DNA of 64,000 bases from assembly GCA_009268125.1 (NCBI GenBank), contig WBOU01000002.1:310001-374000 (forward strand), in the 5' to 3' direction. The position numbers and the translations under genes were made by a program. Origin of the DNA: Chloroflexia bacterium SDU3-3. Its GTDB lineage: Bacteria; Chloroflexota; Chloroflexia; Chloroflexales; Roseiflexaceae. Below, one piece after another: positions 15,827-25,220 of the stretch. The notes beneath the pieces were generated by a model, which had not been told where the DNA came from, ran no database searches, and saw only the letters and a list, made by a program, of their open reading frames with translations. The first letter of the stretch is position 1, and each line of letters begins with the position of its first letter.

Positions 15827-16726
15827 ATGTCCGTCGACTTTGCCGCACTGCGTCGCCGCCTTGAGACCCCAGTTGAGCGTTTTCTGGTGGTGTTCACAGT
15901 GGTTGTCCCGCTGATAGCGACTATCTACGCCATCGTGCTGCTCTGGGAGCAGCTGGTGGGCTGGCGCGATATTGCGATCATGCTAGGGATGTACACGGTC
16001 ACGGCGCTCGGCATCACCGTCGGGTTTCACCGCATGCTCACCCACCGCAGCTTTGCGGCGCACCCTGTGGTGCGCTTCCTGTTCCTGATGTTCGGCAGTA
16101 TGGCCATGGAAGGCCCCGCGCTCGACTGGGCCTCGATCCACATCCAGCACCACGCCAACTCCGACCACGACGACGACCCCCACAGCCCGATCCACGGCTT
16201 CCTGCACGCGCACCTCGGCTGGTTCTTCAACGGCTTCAAGTCGAACGCTGAGGTCTACGGGCGCTGGCTGAAGAAGGATCGGCTGGTGGTGTTTATGAGC
16301 GACACCTTTTTGGTCTGGACTGTGCTGTCGTACCTGATCCCGTTCTTGCTGGGCGGCTGGACGGGCCTGCTCTGGGGCGGGTTCGTGCGCGTGTTTCTGA
16401 CCACCCACGTGACGTGGAGCGTGAACTCGATCTGCCACACCTTTGGCAACCGCATGTTTGAGACCACCGACCGCAGCTACAACAACTGGGTGGTGGGCCT
16501 GCTGGCGTTTGGCGAGGGCTGGCACAACAACCACCACGCCTTCCCGCGCTCGGCCTTCCACGGCATGCGCTGGTATCAGTTCGATCTCTCTTCGTATGTG
16601 ATCATGGGGCTAGAGAAGCTGCGGCTGGTGTGGGATGTGCAGCGCGTGCCCGAGCACGTGCTGGAGGCCCGGCTGATCAAGGCGGCCCGCGAGATGAAGG
16701 CGGCCTCGCTCTCGCAGGCCGAGTAG
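15827..16726 (+). CDS. Membrane acyl (delta-9 type) fatty acid desaturase
   Basis: 299 aa. Three histidine boxes for the di-iron centre are present: HRMLTH (about residue 66), HIQHH (about 105) and HNNHH near the C-terminus in GEGWHNNHHAF. Four hydrophobic segments flank them in the usual pattern for acyl-CoA/acyl-lipid desaturases, which insert a cis double bond using O2 and electrons from ferredoxin or cytochrome b5. No electron donor gene is adjacent. Start: ATG with AAGGAA ten bases upstream. Membrane fluidity control is the likely role; acyl-CoA versus acyl-lipid substrate cannot be told from sequence. Confidence 0.93.
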   Translation: MSVDFAALRRRLETPVERFLVVFTVVVPLIATIYAIVLLWEQLVGWRDIAIMLGMYTVTALGITVGFHRMLTHRSFAAHPVVRFLFLMFGSMAMEGPALDWASIHIQHHANSDHDDDPHSPIHGFLHAHLGWFFNGFKSNAEVYGRWLKKDRLVVFMSDTFLVWTVLSYLIPFLLGGWTGLLWGGFVRVFLTTHVTWSVNSICHTFGNRMFETTDRSYNNWVVGLLAFGEGWHNNHHAFPRSAFHGMRWYQFDLSSYVIMGLEKLRLVWDVQRVPEHVLEARLIKAAREMKAASLSQAE

Positions 16727-16747
16727 GCGGCGGGCCAGGGGCGATGG

Positions 16748-16784
16748 GCGGCGGGCTGAGCGATCGGCCCGCCGCTCGGCGTTT
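16748..16784 (+). terminator. Terminator of the desaturase gene
   Basis: GCGGCGGGC (16748-16756) pairs with GCCCGCCGC (16767-16775), followed by TCGGCGTTTT. It lies between converging genes. Confidence 0.65.
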
Positions 16785-16789
16785 TGCGC

Positions 16790-19075
16790 CTAGCTGCGCG
16801 GCCTGCCCAGGTACGATGGCTCTTCCGAGATCACCATGGGCGCGGCGTGCCGGGCCTCGGTGAAGGCGGTGTGGAAGCAGCAGCGGAACACCGACCCAGC
16901 GCCCAGCTCGCTCTCCAGCGTGATCGTGCCGCCCATCAGGGTCATCAGGTGCCTGCTGATCGCTAGGCCGATGCCCGCCCCGCCGTAGCGCCGCGTCAGC
17001 GTCGGCTCCACCTGCGAGAACAGCTCGAAGACCTGCTGCTGGTTGGCCTTGGCGATGCCGATCCCGCTGTCGCGCACGCTGATCGCCACCATGCCATCGT
17101 AGCGGTGCACGCGGATGCTGATCTCGCCCGCGCTGCTGAACTTCACCGCGTTGGAGAGAATATGGTTGAGCACCTGCTCCAGCCGCGCGCTGTTGGCCTG
17201 GATCAGCGGCAGATCTGGCTCGATCTCCTCGCGCAGGGTTAGCCCGCGCTCTTTGAGCTGGGGCATCCAGCGCTGGGCGACCATATACAGCACCAGCTCG
17301 ATGTTCACCGGGTAGAGCTCGACCGCCATATGTCCCGCCTCCATCTTGGCCAGATCGATCATGTCGTCGATCAGCTGGTGCAGCGATCGGCTGCTGTGCT
17401 CGATGTGGCCGAACGCCTCAAGCGAGGCCTCGGGCATCGGGCCAAACACGTTGGCCTTGAGCATGTCGATAAATCCCAGCATCGAGGTGAGCGGGGTGCG
17501 CAGCTCGTGCGAGATGGTGGCCAGGAAGGATGCCTTGAGCACCTCGGCCTGCTGCGCGCTGGCGTCGAGCTGGCTGCGCACCACGGCGTTGCTCACCAGC
17601 GCGCCCACGATCTCCATCAGCTGCAGCTCGTCGGGCAGCAGGCTGCGGGCGGTGGTGCTGCCCAGGAAGAGCATGCCGATGGGCTTCTGCGCGCTGTGGA
17701 GCGGCACGCAGAGCACGGTGGGCGCATCTAGGCACTGCAGCACGGCCTCGGTGGGCGTGCCGACCAGCGCTGGGGCATCCACCTGAAGCAGCTGGGGCGC
17801 TGGCTGCTTGAGCATCTCGACAATATTGCCAAAGAGGTACGAGTCGATGAAGCGGCCCTCAAGGGTCTTTGCCGGGCGGGGCACATCGACCACCAGATGC
17901 AGCGTGTTCTCATCGTGCTGCAGCAGCCCGATCACGGCGCGATCCCAGTGCAGCGTGTCGATCAGGGCCTGGGCGATTGGCTGCAGCGGCTGGGGGGTGG
18001 CCAGCGCGTTGGTGGCGTGGCCGATCTGGCGTAGGATGTCGAGGTGCTGCTGGTAGATGCTGCGGGTTTGTTGGGCCGCCTGCTGCTCGGTGGCGTCGCG
18101 CAGCCGGATGAGCTGCTGGTGCTTTCTGCCCTCGATCGGCACGGCGCGGATCTGGATCTGGCGCAGGCCGCTGGCTGTGGCGTAGGTGTCGCCGATCTCG
18201 CGGTGCGGCATGCTGGATGCGGCCAGGATGGCGTCGGCGAGCCGGGCCTCGATCTGGGCTAGGTGGGCGATCGGCTGGCCCTGCGGTACGCCCAGGATCT
18301 GGCGGGCGGCTGCATTCAGCGAGTCGATAGTGCCATCGGCAGCGAGGAAGAGCAGCCCATCGGATGCCTGCTCGAAGAGCGCTACCAGCCAGTCTTCGAT
18401 CTGCTGCCCGGCGGAGAACCAGATGGCAAACATCAGAAACACGGCGGCGCTGGTGACTAGCGGGGTGATCTCATCCACTGGCCAGATGCGCGGCCAGAGC
18501 AGGCTGGCGAGGTTGGCGAGCAGCGGTGCGAGCGCGGCAAGCGCCACCCAGCGCATGTGCCGCTGCTCGCTGCGCGCCGCCTGGCGGATCAGCAGGAGCA
18601 CCCCGGCGCAGGTGTAGCTGTAGGAAAGCGCGATGCCCGCCCAGGACAGCGGCCCGCGCACGAGCTCGATGGTGGCCCCTGGCCGCGCCGCGCTATAGGC
18701 TGCGCCCCACCAGAGGTGGTGCGAATCGTTGGTGAGTATGGCCGCGGCGCAGAGCGCGGCCAGCCCGGCTGCGGCCAGCCCGAGCGCCCGCGTGGTAGCG
18801 GTGGCGCGGGTGCCGCACCAGGCCAGCGCCAGCAGCAGCCAGGCCGGGCCGATGGCCACGCCGCCCAGCGCCGAGATCTGCTGCCAGAACAGAGCGGCCT
18901 GCAGATCGGGGGAGATCAGGCTCAGCGCATGCCCCCCGCAGCGCACCCCGAGCGCCACCATCAGCACCCCGAATGCACGCCCGCCCTGCCGACGGCGCGC
19001 GAAGCTTGGCAGGCTCAGCCCGAGCGCGGTGAGCGCAGGAATAGTATAGAGGACAGCGTAAGCTGTGGCATGCAT
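16790..19075 (-). CDS. Membrane sensor histidine kinase (7TM-PAS-GAF-HisKA-HATPase)
   Basis: 761 aa. The first 225 residues contain about seven hydrophobic segments (histidine kinase N-terminal 7TM type). A PAS domain (about 235-330, LFEQASDGLLFLAADGTI), a GAF domain (about 350-510) and the kinase core follow: H box FLATISHELRTPLTSMLGF, N box ARLEQVLNHILSNAVKFS, G1 VRDSGIGIAK, F box ELFSQVEPT and G2 GAGIGLAISRHLM. It should autophosphorylate on the H-box histidine and hand over to an unlinked regulator. No response regulator gene adjoins it. A TATAAT lies about 60 bp upstream. Confidence 0.93.
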   Translation of the reverse strand: MHATAYAVLYTIPALTALGLSLPSFARRRQGGRAFGVLMVALGVRCGGHALSLISPDLQAALFWQQISALGGVAIGPAWLLLALAWCGTRATATTRALGLAAAGLAALCAAAILTNDSHHLWWGAAYSAARPGATIELVRGPLSWAGIALSYSYTCAGVLLLIRQAARSEQRHMRWVALAALAPLLANLASLLWPRIWPVDEITPLVTSAAVFLMFAIWFSAGQQIEDWLVALFEQASDGLLFLAADGTIDSLNAAARQILGVPQGQPIAHLAQIEARLADAILAASSMPHREIGDTYATASGLRQIQIRAVPIEGRKHQQLIRLRDATEQQAAQQTRSIYQQHLDILRQIGHATNALATPQPLQPIAQALIDTLHWDRAVIGLLQHDENTLHLVVDVPRPAKTLEGRFIDSYLFGNIVEMLKQPAPQLLQVDAPALVGTPTEAVLQCLDAPTVLCVPLHSAQKPIGMLFLGSTTARSLLPDELQLMEIVGALVSNAVVRSQLDASAQQAEVLKASFLATISHELRTPLTSMLGFIDMLKANVFGPMPEASLEAFGHIEHSSRSLHQLIDDMIDLAKMEAGHMAVELYPVNIELVLYMVAQRWMPQLKERGLTLREEIEPDLPLIQANSARLEQVLNHILSNAVKFSSAGEISIRVHRYDGMVAISVRDSGIGIAKANQQQVFELFSQVEPTLTRRYGGAGIGLAISRHLMTLMGGTITLESELGAGSVFRCCFHTAFTEARHAAPMVISEEPSYLGRPRS

Positions 19076-19138
19076 GCGCGTACTCGCTCAGTGAAGGTCT
19101 GGTAGATATGCTGATTTCCCAACGATACTATGCTATGA

Positions 19139-19144
19139 ATTATA
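19139..19144 (-). promoter_or_regulatory. -10 box of the 7TM sensor kinase
   Basis: Minus strand TATAAT (19144-19139) in a local AT-rich stretch, 64 bp before the ATG at 19075. No convincing -35 was found. Confidence 0.5.
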
Positions 19145-19209
19145 GCGAGATAATCAACGTACGGATAGACCCCATTCTGCGCCACGCTGTCGCCCGAATC
19201 TGCTGGCGG

Positions 19210-20721
19210 TTACCGCCGGTATGTCAGCGATCGCCACGCCTGCGCCAGCCGCCGCACCGCCGCCGCGATCTCGGCTGGGGGGATGGCGGCGTAGCCAAAC
19301 AGCAGGCCCGGGCGCGTGGGCGGCCCAAGCGTGTAGGCCGCGATCGTGTTGAGCGTGATGCCCTGGGCTGCCGCCGCCGCCACCATCGGCGCGACTCTGG
19401 CGCTCTCATCGAGCCAGCCCACCAGGTGCATGCCCGCCTCGCTCGGCTCGATCTGGATGAGGCCGCGCAGGTGCCGATCGGCGGCAGCCACCAGCGCCTC
19501 CTGTCGCTCGGCGTAGATCTTGCGCATGCGGCGCACATGCCGCGCAAATGCCCCCGACTGCAGGAACTCGGCGGCGGTGGCCTGGTCGAAGCTGGGCGAG
19601 CCACGGTCGGCCAGGGCGCGCGCGTTGCTGAACGCGCCGATGAGGTGCGGCGGCACCACCAGATACCCCAGCCGCATGGCCGGAAATAGCATCTTGCTAA
19701 ACGTGCCGATGTAGATGGTGCGCTGGTGGGTGTCCAGCCCCTGCATAGCAGGCAGCGGTCTGCCCACATAGCGGAACTCGCTGTCGTAGTCGTCCTCAAG
19801 GATCCACGCGCTGTGGTCGCGCGCCCACTCGATCAGCGCCAGCCGCCGGGCCAGGCTCATGGTGATGCCGGTGGGGTACTGGTGGGAGGGGGTGACGTAG
19901 ACCAGCCGGGCGTTGGGGCTGGTGGCCCGGGCCGCCGCGATGTCGATGCCCTCGGGGCCGACCGGCACCGGCACCACCCGCGCCCCCAGGCCCAGCAGCG
20001 CCCCGCGTGCGCCCAGGTAGCCGGGGTCTTCGAGCAGCGCCACATCCCCAGGGTCGAGCAGCAGCCGCCCGATGATATCGATCCCCTGCTGCGAGCCGCT
20101 GATGATGATCACCTGCTGGGGGGTGCACGCCACGCCTCGGCTGCTGGAAAGGTAGGACGCAATCGCCTCGCGCAGCGGCGCGTAGCCAGCCGGGTCGCCG
20201 TAGCGCAGCAGCTCGGGGCTGGGCGCGCGCATGACCTTGGCGGCGAGCTTGCCCCACAGCTCAAAGGGGAACAGGTCGACGGCGGGCATGCCGGGGCGGA
20301 AGGCCAGCGGTGCATTGGTGGCGAGCGGGGGCGCGGCGGCGATGGCTGCGATCTGGGCACCGCGCGCCGAGAGTGCGCCCGCCCCCGGTGCGGCGGGCGC
20401 GCTCTCGATCGGCGGCGGGCCGCTGCGCAGCAGATCGTCGGGGATGTGGCGGCTGATATAGGTGCCATCTCCCACCCTGGTCTCTAGGTAGCCCTCGGCC
20501 AGCAGCAGCTCGAAGGCGCTGACCACGGTGTTGCGCGACGCGCCGATCTCCTGGGCCAGGGTGCGGGTGGCGGGCAGCCTGCTGCCCGGCGCGAGCCTCC
20601 CGCTGAGAATGGCATCGCGCAGCGCATCGTAGAGCTGGCGATAGCGAGGGGTGAGTCTATTTTCGCGGAGGGTGAGCATGATCGACGGCGCGAGATCGCT
20701 CAGCTCGACCTGTGGTAGCAT
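19210..20721 (-). CDS. MocR/PdxR-type regulator: GntR winged helix fused to aminotransferase-like domain
   Basis: 503 aa. Residues 20-90 are a GntR DNA-binding domain (YRQLYDALRDAILSGRLAPGSRLPATRTLAQEIGASRNTV). The rest is a fold-type I aminotransferase-like domain with the PLP lysine in YIGTFSKMLFPAMRLGYLV, ILEDDYDSEFRY for the cofactor ring, and VIIISGSQQGID. MocR proteins use PLP, or an aldimine made from it, as effector; known ones control vitamin B6, GABA or taurine genes. The start ATG has GAGG five bases upstream. Divergent from the kinase at 20838, with which it shares a 116-bp control region. No B6 or GABA gene is linked, so the target is unknown. Confidence 0.93.
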   Translation of the reverse strand: MLPQVELSDLAPSIMLTLRENRLTPRYRQLYDALRDAILSGRLAPGSRLPATRTLAQEIGASRNTVVSAFELLLAEGYLETRVGDGTYISRHIPDDLLRSGPPPIESAPAAPGAGALSARGAQIAAIAAAPPLATNAPLAFRPGMPAVDLFPFELWGKLAAKVMRAPSPELLRYGDPAGYAPLREAIASYLSSSRGVACTPQQVIIISGSQQGIDIIGRLLLDPGDVALLEDPGYLGARGALLGLGARVVPVPVGPEGIDIAAARATSPNARLVYVTPSHQYPTGITMSLARRLALIEWARDHSAWILEDDYDSEFRYVGRPLPAMQGLDTHQRTIYIGTFSKMLFPAMRLGYLVVPPHLIGAFSNARALADRGSPSFDQATAAEFLQSGAFARHVRRMRKIYAERQEALVAAADRHLRGLIQIEPSEAGMHLVGWLDESARVAPMVAAAAAQGITLNTIAAYTLGPPTRPGLLFGYAAIPPAEIAAAVRRLAQAWRSLTYRR

Positions 20722-20800
20722 GGGGGCCTCATTATTGCGTACGGCGTGGCTGGCTCATGGGCACGATACCATGGCTGCTGGGGCGGGTACAAGCGTACCT

Positions 20801-20828
20801 TTGCCCTATTTTGCCACCATGCTACAAT
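20801..20828 (+). promoter_or_regulatory. Promoter of the GAF sensor kinase, apparently leaderless
   Basis: -35-like TTGCCC (20801-20806), 16-bp spacer, TGC-TACAAT (-10 at 20823-20828). The predicted start near 20835 is three bases before the ATG at 20838, and there is no Shine-Dalgarno. Confidence 0.55.
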
Positions 20829-20837
20829 AATACCCAT

Positions 20838-22280
20838 ATGAGATATCGATTTACGCGCACCCCAAGCGCCGCAATCCGGCGCGCACACCACCGAGCCAGC
20901 CACGAGGCCGCCATGCGCATGCGCATCGCCGAGCTTGAGGCCAGCGTCGCGATGCAGCGCGGCGATGTCGCGCCGCAGCTGAGCGCGCTGATGTCGATGA
21001 GCATCACGCTGCTGGTCTCGCACGAGCTCGAGCCCATCCTCTCGCTGGCCACGCAGTCGGCGATGAACCTGCTGCCGGGCACCGGCGCGGCGCTGGCCTT
21101 TATCGCCGACGACACCGGCGAGCAGCTGACCCTGATCGCGGCCAATGGCTTTAAGGCCCGCAACAACCTGCGGTTCTCGCGCCAGCAGGGCTTCCCTGGC
21201 CACGCCTTCCTCACCCCGCGCCCCATGCTGGTGGTCGGCCCCCAGCTCGAGATGCTGCTGGAAGATCTGACCGAGGAGCAGCACCACGTCCTCTCCGGCC
21301 TGATCAGCCCCTACCCGCCGTCGAGCGCGATCTTTATGCCGCTGCGCACCGAGGCCCGCCGGATTGGCGCGATGGTCGTGCTGGGCAGCAACAACGCCCA
21401 CCTGCTGCTGCCGCGCGATCTGCCCTTTGCCCAGTCGCTGGGCAGCCTGGTGGCCGTGGCCCTGGCCGAGGTGCTCGAGCGCGAGCGCGCCACGGTGCTG
21501 CAGCACGCCCTGCTGGCCTCCAAGACGCTGCACGCCGAGGCCGAGGCCCGCCTGAACACCGCCGAGGCCCAGCTGCTGCAGAGCGCCAAGCTGGCCGCCG
21601 TGGGCGAGCTGGCCGCCTCGATCGCCCACGAGATCAACAACCCGCTGTATGCGGCGCGCAACAGCCTCTACTTGGTCGATCAGGACATCCCGCCGGACTC
21701 GCCGCAGCGCACCTTTCTCGACATTGCCCAGAGCGAGCTGGCCCGCATCGCCAAGATCGTCTCGCGCATGCGCGATTTCTACCGCCCCGCCCGCGACGAG
21801 CTGGAGCCGGTGGATCTGAACATGCTGATCGACGAGACGATGGAGCTGGTGCAGACCCACCTGCGGCGCGGCCAGATCATCATCCAAAGCTCGCTGTCCG
21901 ACGATGTGCCCGAGATCATCGGCCACGCCGACCAGATCCGCCAGGTGTTCCTCAACCTGATGATTAACGCCTGCGACGCCATGCCCGATGGTGGCACGCT
22001 GCGCGTCGAGACCAACCTCATCCCTAGCTCGTCCGATCTGCCGCCCTACGCGCGGATCGAGATCTCGGACACCGGGCAGGGCATCCCCGACGAGCATCTG
22101 GCCAGGATCTTCGAGCCGTTCTACACCACCAAGGCCCAGGGCACCGGCCTAGGGCTGGCGATCAGCGCGCACATCATCGCTCAGCACGGCGGCCAGATCA
22201 GCGTGGCCAGCGCGGTGAACGAGGGCACCGCCTTCACCATGCTGCTGCCGGTGCTGCCGCCCAGCGACGCCGAGCGCTAG
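20838..22280 (+). CDS. Soluble GAF-domain sensor histidine kinase (NtrB-like core)
   Basis: 480 aa from the ATG at 20838; an upstream in-frame extension would run through the promoter. A short helical N-terminus precedes a GAF domain (about 60-210). The kinase core has H264 in SIAHEINNPLYAARNSLYL, the E-INNP form seen in NtrB/ZraS-like kinases, then FLNLMINACDAM (N box), ISDTGQGIP (G1), FEPFYTTKAQGTGLGLAIS (F and G2). There are no membrane segments, so it senses a cytoplasmic or diffusible ligand through GAF. No cognate regulator is adjacent. It ends at a strong bidirectional terminator. Confidence 0.92.
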   Translation: MRYRFTRTPSAAIRRAHHRASHEAAMRMRIAELEASVAMQRGDVAPQLSALMSMSITLLVSHELEPILSLATQSAMNLLPGTGAALAFIADDTGEQLTLIAANGFKARNNLRFSRQQGFPGHAFLTPRPMLVVGPQLEMLLEDLTEEQHHVLSGLISPYPPSSAIFMPLRTEARRIGAMVVLGSNNAHLLLPRDLPFAQSLGSLVAVALAEVLERERATVLQHALLASKTLHAEAEARLNTAEAQLLQSAKLAAVGELAASIAHEINNPLYAARNSLYLVDQDIPPDSPQRTFLDIAQSELARIAKIVSRMRDFYRPARDELEPVDLNMLIDETMELVQTHLRRGQIIIQSSLSDDVPEIIGHADQIRQVFLNLMINACDAMPDGGTLRVETNLIPSSSDLPPYARIEISDTGQGIPDEHLARIFEPFYTTKAQGTGLGLAISAHIIAQHGGQISVASAVNEGTAFTMLLPVLPPSDAER

Positions 22281-22297
22281 CCACACCCGGCGCGACA

Positions 22298-22345
22298 GAA
22301 CAAAAAGCAGAGCGGGGCCAGCTGGCCCCGCTCTGCTTTTTGTTC
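22298..22345. terminator. Bidirectional terminator
   Basis: GAACAAAAAGCAGAGCGGGGCCA (22298-22320) mirrors 22323-22345 almost end to end, with A5 and T5 tracts. It serves the kinase (+) and the DoxX gene (-). The perfect dyad of more than 20 bp is the longest terminator stem in the window. Confidence 0.95.
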
Positions 22346-22362
22346 AGCCCGGTCTATGGTGG

Positions 22363-22926
22363 CTATGCGGTTCGCGGCCTGGGAGCCTGGCCGCCGCTGG
22401 TGCGGGCCGCGATCTGAGCCTTCAGGAAGGGGATCACGAAGCGGTCAGCCGCGTAGTAGGTCACGCCAGCGCCGCCCATAACGATCAGCAGGCCGATCAC
22501 CAGCATCTGCGGGTTCACGCTCACCGTGCCAGCCAGCAGGTACGACAGGTTCATGATCACGCCCATCAGCGCCGAGAAGCGGGTGAAGATGCCGATGATC
22601 AGCGCGATGCCGACCAGCAGCTCGCCGTAGGCCACCATGTAGCTGAACAGCGTGGCGTTGGGCATAAACACGTTCTGCACCAGGTCGGCGTACCAGTTCT
22701 GCACGCCGGGGCGGCTGCCAGGCACAAAGTCGGGGGCCAGGTACGACTTGGCGATCGCGCCCTTCAGGAAGCCGGTGACCGAGGCGCCGGCCTTGTTGCC
22801 GACCCATCCTGCGCTGCCCTCGCCGAAGACCTTCTCGAAGCCGTCCATCGCCCAGTTGTAGCCGAGCCAGAGCCGAAGAAGAAGCCAGATGATACCAGTA
22901 AACTTGGGCTGCTTGAGCGTTTCCAT
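22363..22926 (-). CDS. DoxX/DoxD family membrane protein
   Basis: 187 aa with four hydrophobic segments: IIWLLLRLWLGYNWAMDGFEK, TLFSYMVAYGELLVGIALIIG, FSALMGVIMNLSYLLAG and MLVIGLLIVMGGAGVTYYAAD. The arrangement and the W-x-G-x-x-K..G pattern match DoxX-like proteins, related to the small subunit of archaeal thiosulfate:quinone oxidoreductase; bacterial members are linked to quinone/redox stress. A polar loop of about 40 residues after the first segment is longer than in minimal DoxX. Alone in its transcription unit, preceded by an AT-rich region. Confidence 0.85.
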   Translation of the reverse strand: METLKQPKFTGIIWLLLRLWLGYNWAMDGFEKVFGEGSAGWVGNKAGASVTGFLKGAIAKSYLAPDFVPGSRPGVQNWYADLVQNVFMPNATLFSYMVAYGELLVGIALIIGIFTRFSALMGVIMNLSYLLAGTVSVNPQMLVIGLLIVMGGAGVTYYAADRFVIPFLKAQIAARTSGGQAPRPRTA

Positions 22927-23227
22927 AACCTGCCTCCACCTCTTGTAGAAGTAACTTTAAATTCAACTGAGACTATAGTAGCAGGTGTAAAGCGCAGTGT
23001 GGTGAAATAAAACACAACTTCTTGTAAAAGGGCAATAACTATAGAAATGCAGGCAGCTATTAAAATTTGTATAGTAGTTTTAAGTGAAACAACGCTTGTT
23101 TCTTGCTAGATTATAGTTAGGTGTGGCATATCAGGGTGAACCATACCCCTCTATATTGGCGGTATGTGGTATAGTAGAAAAAGCGTCCAGTCGCCTGCCG
23201 TCGGCCTGAACAGGACGATCGGCCATC
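22927..23227. other. AT-rich divergent intergenic region
   Basis: Contains no gene that I can support. The stretch 22960-23170 is clearly AT-richer than the genes around it and holds several poly-A/T tracts and TATAGT-like boxes on both strands (for example GGTATAGTAG near 23170). It must carry the doxX-side promoter; a minus-strand TGCTACTAT lies at about 22975-22983. Confidence 0.5.
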
Positions 23228-23256
23228 TCGACAGAATCTGTGCATTCCGCTATAAT
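23228..23256 (+). promoter_or_regulatory. Promoter of the secreted glycosidase
   Basis: TCGACA (23228-23233), 17-bp spacer, consensus TATAAT (23251-23256). It overlaps the N-terminus of the longest reading frame (GTG at 23240), so translation must start downstream, at GTG 23294. Confidence 0.75.
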
Positions 23257-23293
23257 CACCCCAACGGACCCTCGCCTAGCCCTACCGGATGAC

Positions 23294-25102
23294 GTGACAG
23301 CACGAAATTTTCTGCTTCTCCTTGTCCTATTAACATGCGCTGCCCTTCTCTTCCCAGCATCCCCAAGCGCGGTGCCTGCGGTCTACGCCGCCGAACCTAG
23401 CGTCACGCCGCTTGATAGCGCACCGTTTGGTATCAACACCCATCTAGCCACGCGCTACACCGATCTGGCCAGCATGGATGTGCCCGCCGCACTGGTGGCC
23501 AACGCAGGCGCAGGCTGGGCGCGCGAGGATGTCCATTGGTGGCGGGTCGAGCAGACCCAGGGACGCTGGGACTGGAGCTATACCGACGCGGCTTTCCGCG
23601 CCCTGCTGTCGCGCGGGGTGCAGGTGGTGGGCGTGCTGGGTCACCCGCCTGGCTGGGCCACGCCCTACACCGGCGACGCCCCCAACGATGTGTCGTTCTA
23701 CGCGCCCGACCAGCAGCTGTTTGTCGCCTACGCCCGCGCGGTGGTGCAGCGCTACGGCGCATATATCAAGCACTGGGAGATCTGGAACGAGCCAGACAAC
23801 GAGCTGTTCTGGAAGCCCGCCACCGACCCCGCCGCCTATGCCCGCCTGCTGATCGATACCAGCGCCGCCATCCACCAGATCGACCCCAGCGCCAAGGTGC
23901 TGCTGGGCGGCATCAGCCCCTTCAACCTCTCGTACCTGCGTGGCGTGGCCGCCGCTGGCGCGTGGGGCAGCTTCGACATCCTGGCCATCCACCCCTATGT
24001 GGACCCCAACTCGCCCGAGGATGGCGCGATCATGGCCGCCGCCGACGGGGTGCGCACCATGATGGCCAGCTATGGCCAGAAGCCGATCTGGGCCACCGAG
24101 GTGGGCTGGTCGAGCGGCCCTGGCGACCACGACGCGGTGGGCATCGTCGATCAGCAGCAGCAGGCCAACTATCTGGTGCGCTCCATGCTGCTGCTGTGGC
24201 GGGCTGGCATCGAGCGCAGCTTCTGGTACACGCTGAAGGATGACCCCGGCAACCCCTACGGCCTGTTCGAGTACGGCACTGGGCGGGCCGATTTTACCCA
24301 CCCCAAGCCAGCCTACAGCGCCTTCCGCACGCTTAGCCAGCAGGTGAGCGGCACCAGCTTTGTGAGCCTGGGCAACCTGTTTGTGCAGTCCTCGGCGCTC
24401 GACTTCGAGGATTTTGGCCGCTGGTCGCGCGGCGATCAGCCCTATGGCTCGCTGACCGCCACCACCGCCGTGCAGCAGGAAGGCAAGCAGGCGGCGGCGA
24501 TCAACTATATCTTCCCCACCGATCAGAACGACTACGTGGTGTTCAACCGCGCCACGCCAGCGCCGATCTCGGGCACGCCGCGCGAGCTGGCGGTGTGGGC
24601 CTATGGCGATGGCAGCGGCAACGTGCTAAAAGTCTGGCTGCGCGATGCCGAGGGCGAGGTGCTGCAGTACTCGTTTGGCACCGTGGGGCCGAAGGGCTGG
24701 CACCAGCTGAGGGTCTCGCTGGCTGCGCCGGTGGCGGCCTGGAACCGCATCAGCCAAGATGGCAACGGCAAGCTCGATTTTCCCGCCGCGATCACCGCGC
24801 TGGTGCTGGATGACGGCACCGACGAGTTTAGCGGGCGCGGCACCATCTACCTCGACGCGATCGCTGCGGTGAGCGGGCCTGCCGCCTACGACCTGCGGCT
24901 GCGGCGCGGCAACGCGCTGATCGATGTGCTCTGGGCGCAGACGCCCATCCAGGCCAGCTTCACGGTGGGCGGGGCCAATGCCCGCGTGGTCGACCGCGAT
25001 GGTGGCCAGACCACCATGGCCGTGCGCGGCGGCTCGATCCCCTCCATCACGCTCGGCGATGCGCCACGCTATGTGACCTCGACCTTCACCAGCTCTCGAT
25101 AG
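23294..25102 (+). CDS. Secreted clan GH-A glycoside hydrolase with C-terminal beta domain
   Basis: 602 aa from the GTG at 23294, which opens directly onto a signal peptide (VTARNFLLLLVLLTCAALLF...AVYA). The start at 23240 lies upstream of the -10. The first 370 residues form a (beta/alpha)8 glycosidase: GINTHLATRY, WAREDVHWWRVE, HWEIWNEPDN with the acid/base Glu, and PIWATEVGWSSG with the likely nucleophile Glu, the GH5/GH39-like clan A layout. Residues about 375-560 look like a beta-sandwich carbohydrate-binding module (LDFEDFGRWSRGDQ .. TIYLDAI). Substrate unknown; a xylosidase, glucanase or exopolysaccharide hydrolase is possible. Extracellular role inferred from the signal peptide. Confidence 0.85.
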   Translation: MTARNFLLLLVLLTCAALLFPASPSAVPAVYAAEPSVTPLDSAPFGINTHLATRYTDLASMDVPAALVANAGAGWAREDVHWWRVEQTQGRWDWSYTDAAFRALLSRGVQVVGVLGHPPGWATPYTGDAPNDVSFYAPDQQLFVAYARAVVQRYGAYIKHWEIWNEPDNELFWKPATDPAAYARLLIDTSAAIHQIDPSAKVLLGGISPFNLSYLRGVAAAGAWGSFDILAIHPYVDPNSPEDGAIMAAADGVRTMMASYGQKPIWATEVGWSSGPGDHDAVGIVDQQQQANYLVRSMLLLWRAGIERSFWYTLKDDPGNPYGLFEYGTGRADFTHPKPAYSAFRTLSQQVSGTSFVSLGNLFVQSSALDFEDFGRWSRGDQPYGSLTATTAVQQEGKQAAAINYIFPTDQNDYVVFNRATPAPISGTPRELAVWAYGDGSGNVLKVWLRDAEGEVLQYSFGTVGPKGWHQLRVSLAAPVAAWNRISQDGNGKLDFPAAITALVLDDGTDEFSGRGTIYLDAIAAVSGPAAYDLRLRRGNALIDVLWAQTPIQASFTVGGANARVVDRDGGQTTMAVRGGSIPSITLGDAPRYVTSTFTSSR

Positions 25103-25119
25103 CCGCATTCCCCTGCCCC

Positions 25120-25156
25120 ACCCCGCTGCGGCGACAGGCTGCGGCGGGGTACTTTT
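25120..25156 (+). terminator. Terminator after the glycosidase
   Basis: ACCCCGCTGCG (25120-25130) pairs with TGCGGCGGGGT (25140-25150) using two G-U pairs, followed by ACTTTT. Confidence 0.6.
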
Positions 25157-25172
25157 ATGCATGCCCGAAACT

Positions 25173-25181
25173 TGCTACAAT
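25173..25181 (+). promoter_or_regulatory. Extended -10 promoter of the holin-like gene
   Basis: TGCTACAAT (-10 at 25176-25181). The expected start is near 25188, giving a 33-nt leader with AGGAG before the TTG start at 25221. Confidence 0.5.
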
Positions 25182-25220
25182 AGCTCCGCATTCATCGTAC
25201 AACTGATAGGAGTGGACGTC

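Noticed and set aside
23240-23293. Upstream GTG start of the glycosidase
   Set aside because: A TCGACA-17-TATAAT promoter overlaps it, and the signal peptide begins at the GTG at 23294.
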